Translations under genes and position numbers: made by a program
Assembly: GCA_039621445.1 (NCBI GenBank)
Contig: CP154955.1
Location: 36,807,123-36,871,122, forward strand
DNA length: 64,000 bases
From: Euglena gracilis
Taxonomy: Eukaryota > Euglenida > Euglenophyceae > Euglenales
Direction of reading: 5' to 3'
Part shown: piece by piece, positions 1 through 9,517 of the stretch
How the letters are laid out: each line of letters begins with the position of its first letter
Numbering within the stretch: position 1 is the stretch's first letter
Notes under the pieces: generated by a model
What the model was told of the DNA's origin: nothing
Database searches by the model: none
What the model saw: the letters and a program-made list of their open reading frames with translations, nothing else

Positions 1-7
1 CCAAAAA

Positions 8-78
8 AGACGACGTGGGAATCGAACCCACAACCGCAGTGTTAACGAGCGCACGCTCTACCACTCGGCTACTCGCCC
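8..78 (-). tRNA. tRNA-like sequence, possibly a pseudogene
   Basis: Read on the minus strand, this has a perfect B box (GGTTCGATTCC, positions 18-28) inside a 5-bp T stem with a 7-nt loop. It also has a good A box (TAGCCGAGTGG, positions 61-71) and an acceptor stem with six of seven pairs, two of them G-U. The anticodon loop region reads TCGTTAACAC, compatible with GTT (Asn) or AAC (Val). The anticodon stem does not pair well in either register, so this may be a tRNA pseudogene or the head of a tRNA-derived SINE. No CCA is encoded; a T run follows, as expected for a Pol III terminator. Confidence 0.5.
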
Positions 79-2290
79 TCTAGGTCTTCCAACTGTTTTT
101 CCATTAAATGATTACGTTCTTGAAACAAAAAAGGCATGGGCAATCCCAAATTTCAGAAGGCCTCGAAAACAAAAATTACATGGCCGTAATTTAAAAATAA
201 ATTACGCTGTACGTTACCTGTAAGTTACACGCGAAAGTTACATTTGTAAATTACGTCGCAATGCTACCACAATGACCATGAAACTATCTTGCAGGTCACA
301 GCCCCCCCTGTGTTTCAAGGCTTGCGTTCCCGCATCATTCTCCCAGGTCTTGGAAAAGGGAAAAGAAATCATCGAGAAAATGAGTGGCATTCTTGTTGCC
401 TGCGTTGGTGACAGTCACAGTGGCATCCAACTTGCATTGCAGAAGTTCTCTGAAAAACCCGAAAGTGTTTCATATCAGGTGTCTCACTCGTGTTTATGCG
501 GTTAGCACAATCTATCTACCTGTGCAGATGTGCGGCTCACTCCCTGCAATTGTTGATGGAAGATCTGTACAAGTTACCACCACTGTGCATGGCTTGCAAG
601 TTGGGCCAAACCACTCGGTTTCATTTCCAGGTGCCATCTGGGGGGCGGCTGGCCGGCTAGCCGTCCGAGCCGTCCGGACCTCTTCAGCCGGACCAATGCT
701 GGACGCCCAGCCGTCCGTCCGGACGAAGCATTTTTTCGCCAGCCGTCCGTCAAGCCGGACCAATGTCTGTCTTGCCAGCCGGCCGGACCCAAAAAAAATT
801 TCCTTCCTTGGTATATATCCGCCCAGAGTCGCGTGCACTGGGGGTGGTTCGGGTCACGGGGGGGGGGGTCACGGGGGCAGGGATTGTCAAAAAGCAATTT
901 AAATCAGGTAATTTTGGACACCCGATTTAAATCCCTCACGAATTTTCGACAATCGCAGAAAATTGTCAATTATTATCCGCCATCACTCGCGATTTTGAAT
1001 TAGGGTTTTATCAGTGTATTTTTTATTTGTCTATTTTTTAGTGCCTCTTTTTTTAGCATAAAATATGGCGGACAACTGGCCCCTTGTTGGTTTACAAGCT
1101 GCTGTCAAGGCCGAGTTCGATCAAGTTCGAAGTTCAAGTTCAATGGTTCAAGTTTACAACTTACAAGTCCTGCTGGTGCAGGTGCTGGTCCTCTTCTGCC
1201 TGGTGGAGAGGTAGAAGAAGTCATGCTGGTGCAGGCAGAAGAAGTCCCCCAGCTATGTTTCATTCAAGGATGTGGCTGTGAACTGGTGTGCATCGTAGTG
1301 GTAGTTCTGTGCGTGCAGTTTGTTTCCCCCACAGGTGTGATGCTGGAGACGGTCTCACTGGGGAAGGACGAATTTCAATTGTTGGTGCTGGATACCGTCT
1401 TCTTGGGAGAAGGATGAACTTGAAGTTATTTGGTGGTTTCTAAACTGCTTTGCTTGCATGTTTTTGTCTTTTCTGTGCTTTGTCTGGAAAAGAAAGTAAT
1501 GCGTATGATGTGGTTTAATGTCAATGGGCAAATCAGGGGCAAATGGGGCAGGTGGATTTGTCCGGCATGAATGGGTCCGGATTTGCACATGTTGGTGACA
1601 ATTTTTTTCCTGAAAGAAAGTTTTTCAGCTTGGATTGTTGCACAGGTGGGGGCAATTTTAGTGTGTTGGCCAGTTTTGGTCCACAGGTGTCCAGTTTTGG
1701 TGGGGTCAATTTTTTTGGGTTTTGGCCAAGGGAGGTCAACCTGTGTGCCACAACTGGGCACCATGCTGTGACAAAAACTTTTCGGGGCTAGATGTTACAG
1801 TTGGCTGTGCAGGCTAGTTTTTGCAGTGGCTGTGGCAAAAACTTTTGGGACCAGTTTTTTGCAGTTGGTTGTGGCACAAACCTTGTGGCACAAAACCCCC
1901 CAATGGCCGAATACTGTCCCCCCACTCCCCCCTGTGCCCAAAACTGTCCCCCCCCCCTGTGGGCCCCAAAACTGCCCTGTGCTACCGAGAACTGTCCCCC
2001 TCTGTTTGTCAACGATGGTCTTCGCAAAAAGATACTCAACTGATTGGCCCATCTTCTTTTTTTGTGTCCGCAGCAAAAGAGGTTTCCCCCCCGCCGGGTG
2101 GTGTTTGGATGGGGGGAAGACCAAAAAGGTCCTGTCGGCGAGCGGATTTGCCTGGCGCGGAGACATTTAGGTGGGCTCGAAAGTTTCTACATTGGGCGAA
2201 ATTACTCGGCCGCGGCAGAAGCCCGCGTTCGTCTAAAAAACGATTTAAATCCCTTAATATCTAGGCGATTTAAATACGGGGGGATTTTAA
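79..2290. other. Intergenic stretch, no recognisable gene
   Basis: I see no conserved protein here. The stretch holds a CCGTCCG-rich repeat (640-795), a G-run with two GGGTCACGGGGG units (849-885) and GT-rich low-complexity sequence (1100-2040) built from loose repeats such as CCAGTTTTGGT and GGTGCAGG. Open frames here are products of skewed composition. Confidence 0.6.
640..795. repeat. CCGTCCG-rich tandem repeat
   Basis: CCGTCCG/CGGAC units are interspersed with AGCCGGACCAATG and a TTTTTTCGCCAGCC spacer. The same block, with pure CCGT iterations, recurs at 3188-3252 beside a GGGTCACGGGG cluster, so it is a dispersed module. Confidence 0.6.
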
Positions 2291-2299
2291 TCCCCCCGC

Positions 2300-2520
2300 C
2301 ATCCCTGCACGGGGGGGGGTCACGGGGGGAACACCACATTTTTTTGGTGGCAAAATTAGGAATCACCGAGTCGAAATTTTTGGAGAAAAATTGCACAAAT
2401 TAGGAATCCCCACACCTAAAATTGGATTTCGACACCAACTTAGGAATCACCAAGCCCAAATTTGAAAAATTTACGCCTCAAAATTAGGAATCTGCCCCAG
2501 AATTTTATCAGGGGGAGCAC
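2300..2520 (+). repeat. GGGTCACGG-capped, AATTAGGAATC-type dispersed repeat, copy 1
   Basis: A G-rich cap with a GGTCACGGGGGG unit is followed by GAACACCACATTTTTTTGG. About four loosely spaced (roughly 40-bp) units follow, each starting AATTAGGAATC. Nearly the same sequence is at 37981-38335, with further copies at 2995-3150 and 48625-48870. The end runs into GGCTGGCCGACGGC repeats (2523-2550). Confidence 0.7.
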
Positions 2521-2994
2521 ACGGCTGGCCGACGGCTGGCCGACGGCGTGACGGAAGCCGGGTCAGGTTCTCTATCTCATATGGGCAGCAAATGCCTAAT
2601 TTGGCGTGCTATTCCGAATTTTGAGAGGCAAATTCCTAATTTTGAGGAGGAAATTCCTGGTTTCATGTGTAAATTCCTAATTTTGAGTGGCAAATGCCTA
2701 ATTTTGGGTGTAAAATCCCATTTTCATGTGGAAAATGCACAATTTTGGCCGGCATGAGTGGCAAATGTATATTTCGGGGTGAAAATTGCTGAATTTCAGC
2801 ACCTAATGCCTAAATTTGGTCAAAATTGGTCAAAAAAGTCCAAACTTGGCAAAATTGACCTAAATTGACGAAAAATGACTTCAAATGGGCAAAAATGCAG
2901 CCTCCACCAACGATGAAAATGACCTTGAACAGAGATTGGTGGCTAAAATGTTTCTGCATTGCAAGGCTGTGGCTCGGGTCATTTTCCTGTGAGT

Positions 2995-3150
2995 CACACG
3001 GCTGGCCGACGGCGTGCTCCCCCTCAAATTAGGCATCACCAGCCAATATTTTTCCCGACAAAATTTCGCCGAAAAGGGTCCTTGTTCGGGTCACGGGGGG
3101 TCACGGGGGGGGGTCACGGGGGGGGTCACGGGGGGAACACCCCCACTGAG
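2995..3150 (+). repeat. GGGTCACGG-capped dispersed repeat, copy 2 (partial)
   Basis: It begins with GGCTGGCCGACGGC, continues with AAATTAGGCATCACCAGCC and TTTTTCCCGACAAAATTTCG, and ends in four GGGTCACGGGG units. The same order is found at 38219-38330, so this is the 3' part of the family. Confidence 0.65.
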
Positions 3151-3445
3151 ACGACATTTTCTTCAGTCGTCTGGACCAAGCCCACAAGGTCAGCCGTCCG
3201 TCCGGACCTTCGCTTTTTTCACCAGCCGTCCGTCCGTCCGTCCGTCCGCCCCCCTGGTTCCACCTCCACGTCTAAACATTTTTTCCCTCAATAGGATGTG
3301 GATGAGGCAGCCAAGCTTGCAGAAGTGCAAAAGGCCGCCAAGAAAGGACCCCTTCAGTTGGTGAAACCTGTGGACACTACGTGGAACATTGTGTATGACT
3401 CCCATTGCAGGATGGTGTGTTTTCACCCGATGTTCAGACACTTGG

Positions 3446-3630
3446 TACCCCCCCCCTAAATGACCCCATCAATGTTGCTTCAGGACCCCCCAAAGGGTCA
3501 TCTAGGGGGGGGTCATTTAGGGGGGGGGGATACTTTTCCCACTTGAAAAATTGCTCTGCTAAATGACCCCCCCCCCCTAGATGACCCCCCAGGGGGTCAT
3601 CTAGGGGGGGGGGGGCATTTAGGGGGTGGT
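3446..3630. mobile_element. Poly-C-capped TIR element inside the hAT intron
   Basis: The left end is GGTAC9 followed by TAAATGACCCC; the right end is the inverted GGGGCATTTAGGGGG. Internal hairpins use GGGTCATCTAGGGG and its complement. It lies wholly within, and nearly fills, the intron 3415-3652. A partial copy is at 39140-39215. Confidence 0.6.
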
Positions 3631-3831
3631 GGTGGTAATGTGCATTCCTCAGGTTCAACTCAGGCCATTCATCAATGCTGTGGTTGCTTTACCTGCAAGT
3701 GATTGGGAGGCTATGGAACAAGCTGTCAAAATTATGAAGCGATTTGCCGTTGCCACTGATGTTTGCCAATGGGATGAGGCTTCAGTGGCTACGAGTCTGA
3801 GGGAGTTGCAGAAATTTCCGGCTCATTTCCA

Positions 3832-4128
3832 CGCCCTTCAGGAACAATACCCGGAATTAAAGCATTTCCTTGACAATGCACAGGTTGTTTCACGTCCCTC
3901 GAGCCCCCACTGATGCATTTTGTGCTCCTTAGGGAAAGTGTGATGCCCGCTGGTTGAAGAATTTTGAGAGTGCCGTGGCTGACTTCATTTCGCTCTTGGA
4001 CCCCGGGATTGACCAGTCTGGTTGGCCAGATGACAAGCGGCAGCGGGTGGCAGATGGTCTCTTGTAGAAAGTGGAACCAGTGGACCGCCCAACTCTACAA
4101 TCACAATTGGGGGCTTTCATTTTACGTG
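3832..4128 (+). repeat. 297-bp direct duplication, copy 1
   Basis: This covers part of the hAT exon, the 49-bp intron and the next exon. It is identical to 6377-6673 apart from about two substitutions near its start. Both copies meet GGGTCACGGGG tracts: this copy on its right edge, the other on its left. Confidence 0.85.
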
Positions 4129-4129
4129 G

Positions 4130-4195
4130 GGGTGGTGCGGGTCACGGGGGGGTCACGGGGGGGGTCACGGGGGGGGGGGTCACGGGGGAAGTATG
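4130..4195 (+). repeat. GGGTCACGGGG cluster at duplication breakpoint
   Basis: Four GGTCACGG units are separated by G runs of variable length. They start exactly where duplication copy 1 ends. The equivalent cluster 6318-6371 ends where copy 2 begins. Confidence 0.7.
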
Positions 4196-4297
4196 CCACT
4201 TTGGAGGTGGTCGGGAGGCAGCATCCATGTTGTTGCATCCCATCACGAGAAGGGCGGCACGCATTCTAAAATCGGTGATTTTTGGGTCCAAAAAGTA

Positions 4298-5240
4298 AGG
4301 AGGAGCCCAGATAACCGCGGTGTAACCGCGGTGTAACTGCGGTGTAACCGCGGTGAGAACAAGAACAAGAGGGGTGTACCCCTCGCAATCCCCGCGACCC
4401 CCACATGGAGGGTTTCCGCATCCCAGTAGGAGCCAAAAAATGGCACCTAATTAGGAATTAGCACCCAAATTAGGAATCAAAATTGCCCAAATGTGTGATA
4501 AATTCCTAATTGGATCTATTTTTGGACACAAAAGTTCTAAAAGTAGGTCACATCTGACGTTGTGTGTGAGGTCACACAGGTCACACGTGACCCGTCAAAA
4601 CTGCCACGTCCCCCCCCCGACCCACCCCCCCCCCCACGTGAGAAGGGTTAAACTGTTTGCAAGAACCTTAACCCTAACTCGACTCCTTCAAATAACCTCA
4701 TAATGACCCGTTTCTGGCCTCAAGAGAACTGACTTGGCGTTTTTAGAAGTGGGTCATTTAGCAAAGGAGTAAACCCCCCCAAATAACACCCCCCCCAAAT
4801 AGCATCCCCCAAATAACCCCCCCCCTCTGGGGCTGATTTTGAGCGCCAAAATAACACCCCCCTGTTTTCCTTTGGTTTTCCATGTGTCAAATACCACACA
4901 CACCCAAATAACACCCCCCCCTTAGGGTGGTGACTGAAATTTCCGGCACTTGAAATTTCACCGAATTTCACGATTTTTTACTTATCTTTCCGACCACTTT
5001 TCACCAATGTCACCACCCTACCCCCCCTGGGGCCCCAGCTCATCCAAAATGAACACACCGGGGGGGGGGGGGGTTATTTGGGGGTTACCGTTTTTTCGGG
5101 TGGTCTTACTTTGGGGGGATTTCCCATTTTCCCGACGCCCCCGAAACTCTGCCTCCACCACCTTGCAAGGCACCTTGCCCACGTAACCGCGGTGTAACCG
5201 CGGTGTAACCGCGGTGATAACCGCGGTGTGGGCTCCTCCT
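4298..5240. mobile_element. TIR element with CCGCGGTGTAA subterminal tandem repeats
   Basis: The terminal inverted repeat is AGGAGGAGCCCA (4298-4309) against TGGGCTCCTCCT (5229-5240). Just inside each end are four or more iterations of a 12-mer, ACCGCGGTGTA (4312-4352 and 5184-5228). A TA flanks both ends. No transposase is encoded, so it is a non-autonomous element. Another TIR element (4769-5089) is nested inside. Confidence 0.65.
4769..5089. mobile_element. Poly-C-capped TIR element, AAATAACACC family, nested
   Basis: The left end is GTAAACCCCCCC followed by AAATAACACC repeated about three times. The right end is GGGTTATTTGGGGGTTACC, the inverted equivalent. Internal AAATAACACC words recur at 4850 and 4905. 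Confidence 0.5.
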
Positions 5241-5851
5241 AATCATTTTTGGCCATTTTGGGGCCATTTTTGAACAAAACAGCAAAGCTGGCAAAAAAAT
5301 TTGAAAAAATGTACCAAAATGGCTATTTTTGAGGGGGGGAAAACAGCAAAGCTGGCAAAAAACGTGTTTTTTTAAAAAACAAAACCCGTGTTTTTTTGGG
5401 GGGGAAAAGCCATAAAAAAAAACGGTTTTTTTGAAAAAAATGGATTTTTCTTGGAAAACACATTATTTGCCCCCCCCCCCCACCTCTCGGCATGGGTTTT
5501 GCAACTGAGGTCCCTTCATCGCCGGCCAACTTTTGAGACACAAGAGGCAAAGCAAATCAAGAACTCCCATTATTGAAGACCACTCAGCCTGATGGTCTTG
5601 GATGAAGCGGAAACAAGGCGCAACAGCTACTCGTCTTCACCATTAGGTGAGACTGTGTTTTTTCCAAAAAAATCACAAACCCTTGTTGGCGTTTTTTGTT
5701 TTGAAAAAAAAACACACACACAAAAACAAATGTTTTTTTGTTTTTTTGTTGTTTTTTTTTTGATTGCCAACTTTGAAAAAAAGTAGCCAAAAATTCTGTT
5801 TTGGTTGGTTTGGTTGCAGAAATGCACCGATTTTTGGCATCTTTTTAAGGT

Positions 5852-6318
5852 GACAAGATTTTTGCCCATTTTTGGGTGTGGAGGTGCGTTGGACGATCCA
5901 AAAAGTGTTTGCCAAAAAATGGTTTGGTTGTCCAAATGGAAGGTGGGGTGAGGACAAATATTTTCAGTTTGGGGGGGGGGTTACTTCCACAAAAATTTCA
6001 TGTTTCCCCTCTCCCCTTTTTGTCATGAAATTCTTTCCTACTTGAGCAATCTCCCCTTGCCAATGTTTTGGGTCAAATTCAAATGACAAAGAAGCGGCAT
6101 TGTTTGGGTCGAAAATTCTTTCACCTCAAATCTTGGCATTACTTTTCATTTTTAGACCATGTCAAGGCAAATTTTCGATGGTTTGAACCAGGAAATTGAT
6201 GAAAAGCAACCAAAAACGCCACCTAGACATCAAAAAACAGGCTGAAATGATGAATGAAAAGAAAGGATGAAGTGATGAAGGTTGATGCATTGTACGAAAA
6301 TCGAAGGCTCGATTCTCG
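5852..6318 (+). repeat. Dispersed repeat, intact copy of the 39.6/42.3-kb repeat
   Basis: The sequence from the GACAAGATTTTT word through GATGCATTGTA to the GGGTCACGGGC cluster occurs inverted at 42222-42440 plus 39590-39846. There the two halves are separated by a TIR element. This uninterrupted copy shows the ancestral, empty-site sequence. Confidence 0.75.
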
Positions 6319-6376
6319 GGTCACGGGCGGGTCACGGGGGGGGGGGGTCACGGGGGGGGGGTCACGGGGGTAGCAC

Positions 6377-6673
6377 CGCCCTTCAGGAACAATACCCGGA
6401 CTTAAAGCACTTCCTTGACAATGCACAGGTTGTTTCACGTCCCTCGAGCCCCCACTGATGCATTTTGTGCTCCTTAGGGAAAGTGTGATGCCCGCTGGTT
6501 GAAGAATTTTGAGAGTGCCGTGGCTGACTTCATTTCGCTCTTGGACCCCGGGATTGACCAGTCTGGTTGGCCAGATGACAAGCGGCAGCGGGTGGCAGAT
6601 GGTCTCTTGTAGAAAGTGGAACCAGTGGACCGCCCAACTCTACAATCACAATTGGGGGCTTTCATTTTACGTG
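6377..6673 (+). repeat. 297-bp direct duplication, copy 2
   Basis: Near-identical to 3832-4128. Here the hAT reading continues to the C-terminal part of the domain, so this copy is joined to the original downstream exons, while copy 1 is joined to the original upstream exons. Confidence 0.85.
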
Positions 6674-7449
6674 ACGGTGCATCGCCGTGGCCAGTGCCAA
6701 CACCAACATGGAAGAATTCTGGCGTGAATTGGGCAAAGCTAGCCCTCCAAATCCTTGCGGTTGCACCAAAGGAGACTAGCACTGTGCGCGGCACGCACTC
6801 TCATCCCTTCCGTATTCATGCGCTTGCAAAGTGGCCCGAGTTCATCCTTGTTGTTGCTTTTCCAACTACATTTTGACATGATCTTTGCTTTGTTGTGTGA
6901 AGCCGCCTCAAATTGAGCAATTTGACCACAAATTTGGCTTTTGTTCACCAAACCAAAAGATGGCCTCCAAATGAGGATTTCGGGTGAAATATACACCAAA
7001 ATCCTTTGTGGCACTCGGGAAATAAAGGCACAGTGCTGAGCCCCAGCAACCGTTGAATGCGCCTTCTCCCACCGCAAATTGCTCCACAATCCCCTGCGCA
7101 ACTGCCTATCCGATGCCTCCGTCGAGGCCCTGATGTATGTTCGCATGAATGCCCCTCTGCTCGGTGCACATGGCAACTGGTCTTCAGGCAACCTCAGGGT
7201 CCTTGGATGGAGCCGGCTCCTGCTTCTGTTCCAGGTTCTGTTCCAGGCTCCTATCACCATTGGGGGGGGGGGGAGGTTCATGCCGTGCCCGAGGGGAGCC
7301 AATTTGGGGCGGGGGCGGGGGATTTAAAATTAACTGATTGGGCCTTGGTCAATCGATTAACCGGAAGGGGGTCGTGGTCGATTAACCGAAGATTGGTTAA
7401 CCAAACTATATAAAAATCGTGGACATAACCCGTATTCAGGCCGTTTGAC

Positions 7450-7945
7450 GGGTCAAGGGCGGAACGACGTTGAAAGTGGGTGTTCCACCGGGAAGCCGAG
7501 GACCCGCAGCCCATGGTCAGGCCTCCAAGGTACACGGGGAATTGAGCGCAACAAATTGTAATGGTTTCCATCTGATGTTGGTGCCTGTGCTGGGCCCCAC
7601 AGGCGGCATTTTTGGAGGTTGAGATGCACGCCAAGATGCGCAGAACTCAAGCTGATTGTTGCCAATGCTGCTGCCAAGGTGTCCATTGGACCCACGAGGT
7701 GGCCGTCATCCAAGTACCAAACGTTCATCTTCAAGTCGTTGGGCGTGCTAGGACATCTTGCCACGCCAATGCAAAGAAGAGGGACCCAAAGGGTCTCCTT
7801 GTTGCACTCCTTGCGCACTGGTCATTCGGTGTCCGTGGTTCTGGAGGGCGGAGTGTTGTGCGTAAGACAACCTCGAGCTCTGTGGCCCGAATTGCGGATT
7901 GCCGGTCAATTGCATTGAACGCATTCTGTAGGAGGCTAGGCGCGC
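7450..7945 (-). pseudogene. Non-LTR (LINE-type) reverse transcriptase fragment
   Basis: The minus strand carries three RT palm motifs in order: NAFNAIDR (about 7905-7935, motif A), QGVQQGDPLGP (about 7785-7815, motif B) and WYLDDGHLVGP (about 7690-7725, motif C). These are followed by HLNLQKCRLWGP and WRPDHGLRVLGFPVEHP. One frameshift separates motif B from motif C. The N-terminal side is cut off at a GC-rich repeat near 7945. Endonuclease and RNA-binding domains are absent. RNA-templated target-primed DNA synthesis is the family activity; this copy is dead. Confidence 0.75.
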
Positions 7946-8395
7946 CGCTCGGGGGGGTCCGGGACCCCCCCCTCCCCCCCCCCCCCCCCCCCCGCGCGGC
8001 CCCCTGCGCGGCCGCCCGCGCGGCCGCTCGCCCCCCCCTGGACCCCCCCCCCTCCCCCCACTGTGCCTAGCATGGCCAAGAAAAAAAATTTTGGCGAAAA
8101 AATCGAGATTTTTTGAGGCCCAAAAATGACCAAAAATGACCATTTTCGGACACAAAATGGCAAATTTGGGGGCCGCGCGCTCTGCGCACGGCCAAAGAAG
8201 CACTTTTTTGGTCAAAAATGGCCCAAAAAATGGCAAAAAAAGACCACTTTTTGGACCCGAAAATCACCGATTTTAGGATGCGTTCCGCCCGCGCGGCCGC
8301 CCTCGGACCTCCCTCCCCCCCCCCCCCCCCCCCCCCCCGCGCCCCCCCCCCCCCCCCCCCGCCCCCCCCCCCCCGCTGTGCCTAGCCTCCATAGA
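7945..8395. repeat. GC-rich poly-C repeat pair with GCGCGGCCGC words
   Basis: Two poly-C blocks (7965-8063 and 8283-8376) are rich in GCGCGGCCGC and each ends in CTGTGCCTAGC. They flank an A/T-rich segment with CCAAAAATGACC repeats. The paired boundary words suggest one element or a duplication. Confidence 0.45.
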
Positions 8396-9353
8396 TCCAC
8401 TTGGAGGATTGCCCATGCATCCATGTCCCAGTGGTAATTGACTTCTTGAACGTCCCATGTAGCGCACATTGAATGCCCCCTACAAAATAGGGAGAATTTT
8501 GGTGATTCAAAGGAAAGGGCTGAGAGACAGTGGTGGGGCGAACCGAGTCCACCGACCAGTGGCGTTGCCTACTGGATTTGAAGGTTCGGGGGAGTCAGGC
8601 TACGTACAGAAGCGACGGTCTGTCCGAGGTACAGGAGGAGGGCTGGAAAGAGGGGTGAGCTTTGTGAACGGAGCTGAAGGGAGGGAGGTGTAGCGGGATG
8701 GAGCTGACAGCCTCGGTGCAGATGGGTTGAGGGCAAGTGTGAAGTGCTTGTTCTTGTGGGTGAGATTTTTGTGTGTTGTGTTGCTTCTTGTGTGGTTTGG
8801 TGATTTGGCTTTTTTTGCCTGCTGTGTTCTGTGATCTGCCTGTTGCTTTTTGATTTTATGCGTAGGGCCGATGTGTGGTGTCTTCTGTTCTTGTGCGCTT
8901 TTTGGTGTGTGCCCTCCCATGCCATTGGGAGGGTGTTTCCACGCTGCCTGTTGGGGGCAACGTTGGTAACTGTGGTCCTTGTGGACCAGTGTATGTTGTC
9001 AGTCTGAGCTGTGAGGCCACCGTTCTCATGATGCAGACAGAGCGATTGCCAGAAGTGTTCCACCCTCTCGGATTTGGTTGGTTTGATGGTTTTATTTCCG
9101 AAAAAAGGCGACAGATGTGGTGTAGGAGTAGACTTCCTTCAGTGGTTGTTCCACTCCATGGGTGGTACCCCAGTGGCGACTGCTGCAACTCATTCTTAAT
9201 TAAGTTCGCAAAACGTACTGCGACTTCAATGAAGGTGGTTGCAAGAACCGGCCAGGCTCTCTTGAAGAGAGGGAAAAACTTTGCAACACCTAAGCTACAA
9301 AAAGGTTTTCTCAATTTTTTTTCATTTTCTGCAAAAACCAAATAATTCCGCAG
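8396..9353. other. Region upstream of the dioxygenase exons, first exon not found
   Basis: The first recognisable dioxygenase exon starts with two bases of a split codon, so at least one coding exon ending in phase 1 should lie upstream. I cannot identify it. The stretch is GT-rich with no conserved protein. Confidence 0.4.
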
Positions 9354-9517
9354 GAGTTACTCCTCCGGCGCCAATTGTCCCCGTTCGGGTGCAAGGCCGT
9401 GAATTCCTTCCTGGGAGCGAGAACCCCAAGCTCCCTAAAGTTCTCTCTGGTGGGAGGGAAGGATTCCCATATGTCTTGGAGCCGATTACCAGTCCTGCTG
9501 AGCAATTCACCCTCCAG
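9354..9517 (+). CDS. Dioxygenase exon 1 (first recognised)
   Basis: The acceptor is TTCCGCAG and the donor CAG|GTACCT. It encodes TPPAPIVPVRVQGREFLPG and ends EQFTLQ in phase 0. This matches the variable N-terminal stretch before the dioxygenase core in this family. Confidence 0.7.

Larger units (their letters stand above)
3295..7170 (+). pseudogene. hAT-superfamily transposase gene, broken
   Basis: Exon-like blocks read in order as a hAT transposase. 3295-3414 gives DTTWNIVYDS, the RNase-H-fold TRWNS-like motif. 3653-3883 gives RPFINAVVALPASDWEAME. 3933-4129 gives CDARWLKNFES and LLDPGIDQSGWPDD. The third block is repeated at 6478-6674 and continues to about 6780 (ALQILAVAP). 7036-7170 gives ECAFSHRKLL, PLRNCLSDASVEALMYVRMN, the C-terminal hAT dimerisation domain. 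Introns 3415-3652 and 3884-3932 are GT-AG. A TAG interrupts the third block in both copies, and frameshifts are seen near 6725. The family catalyses cut-and-paste transposition with 8-bp target duplications. I infer a domesticated or dead copy; the N-terminal zinc finger was not found. Confidence 0.7.

Noticed and set aside
8569-9063. 164-codon minus-strand frame rich in Thr/His/Gln
   Set aside because: Low-complexity complement of a GT-rich stretch directly upstream of the dioxygenase; no conserved motif.
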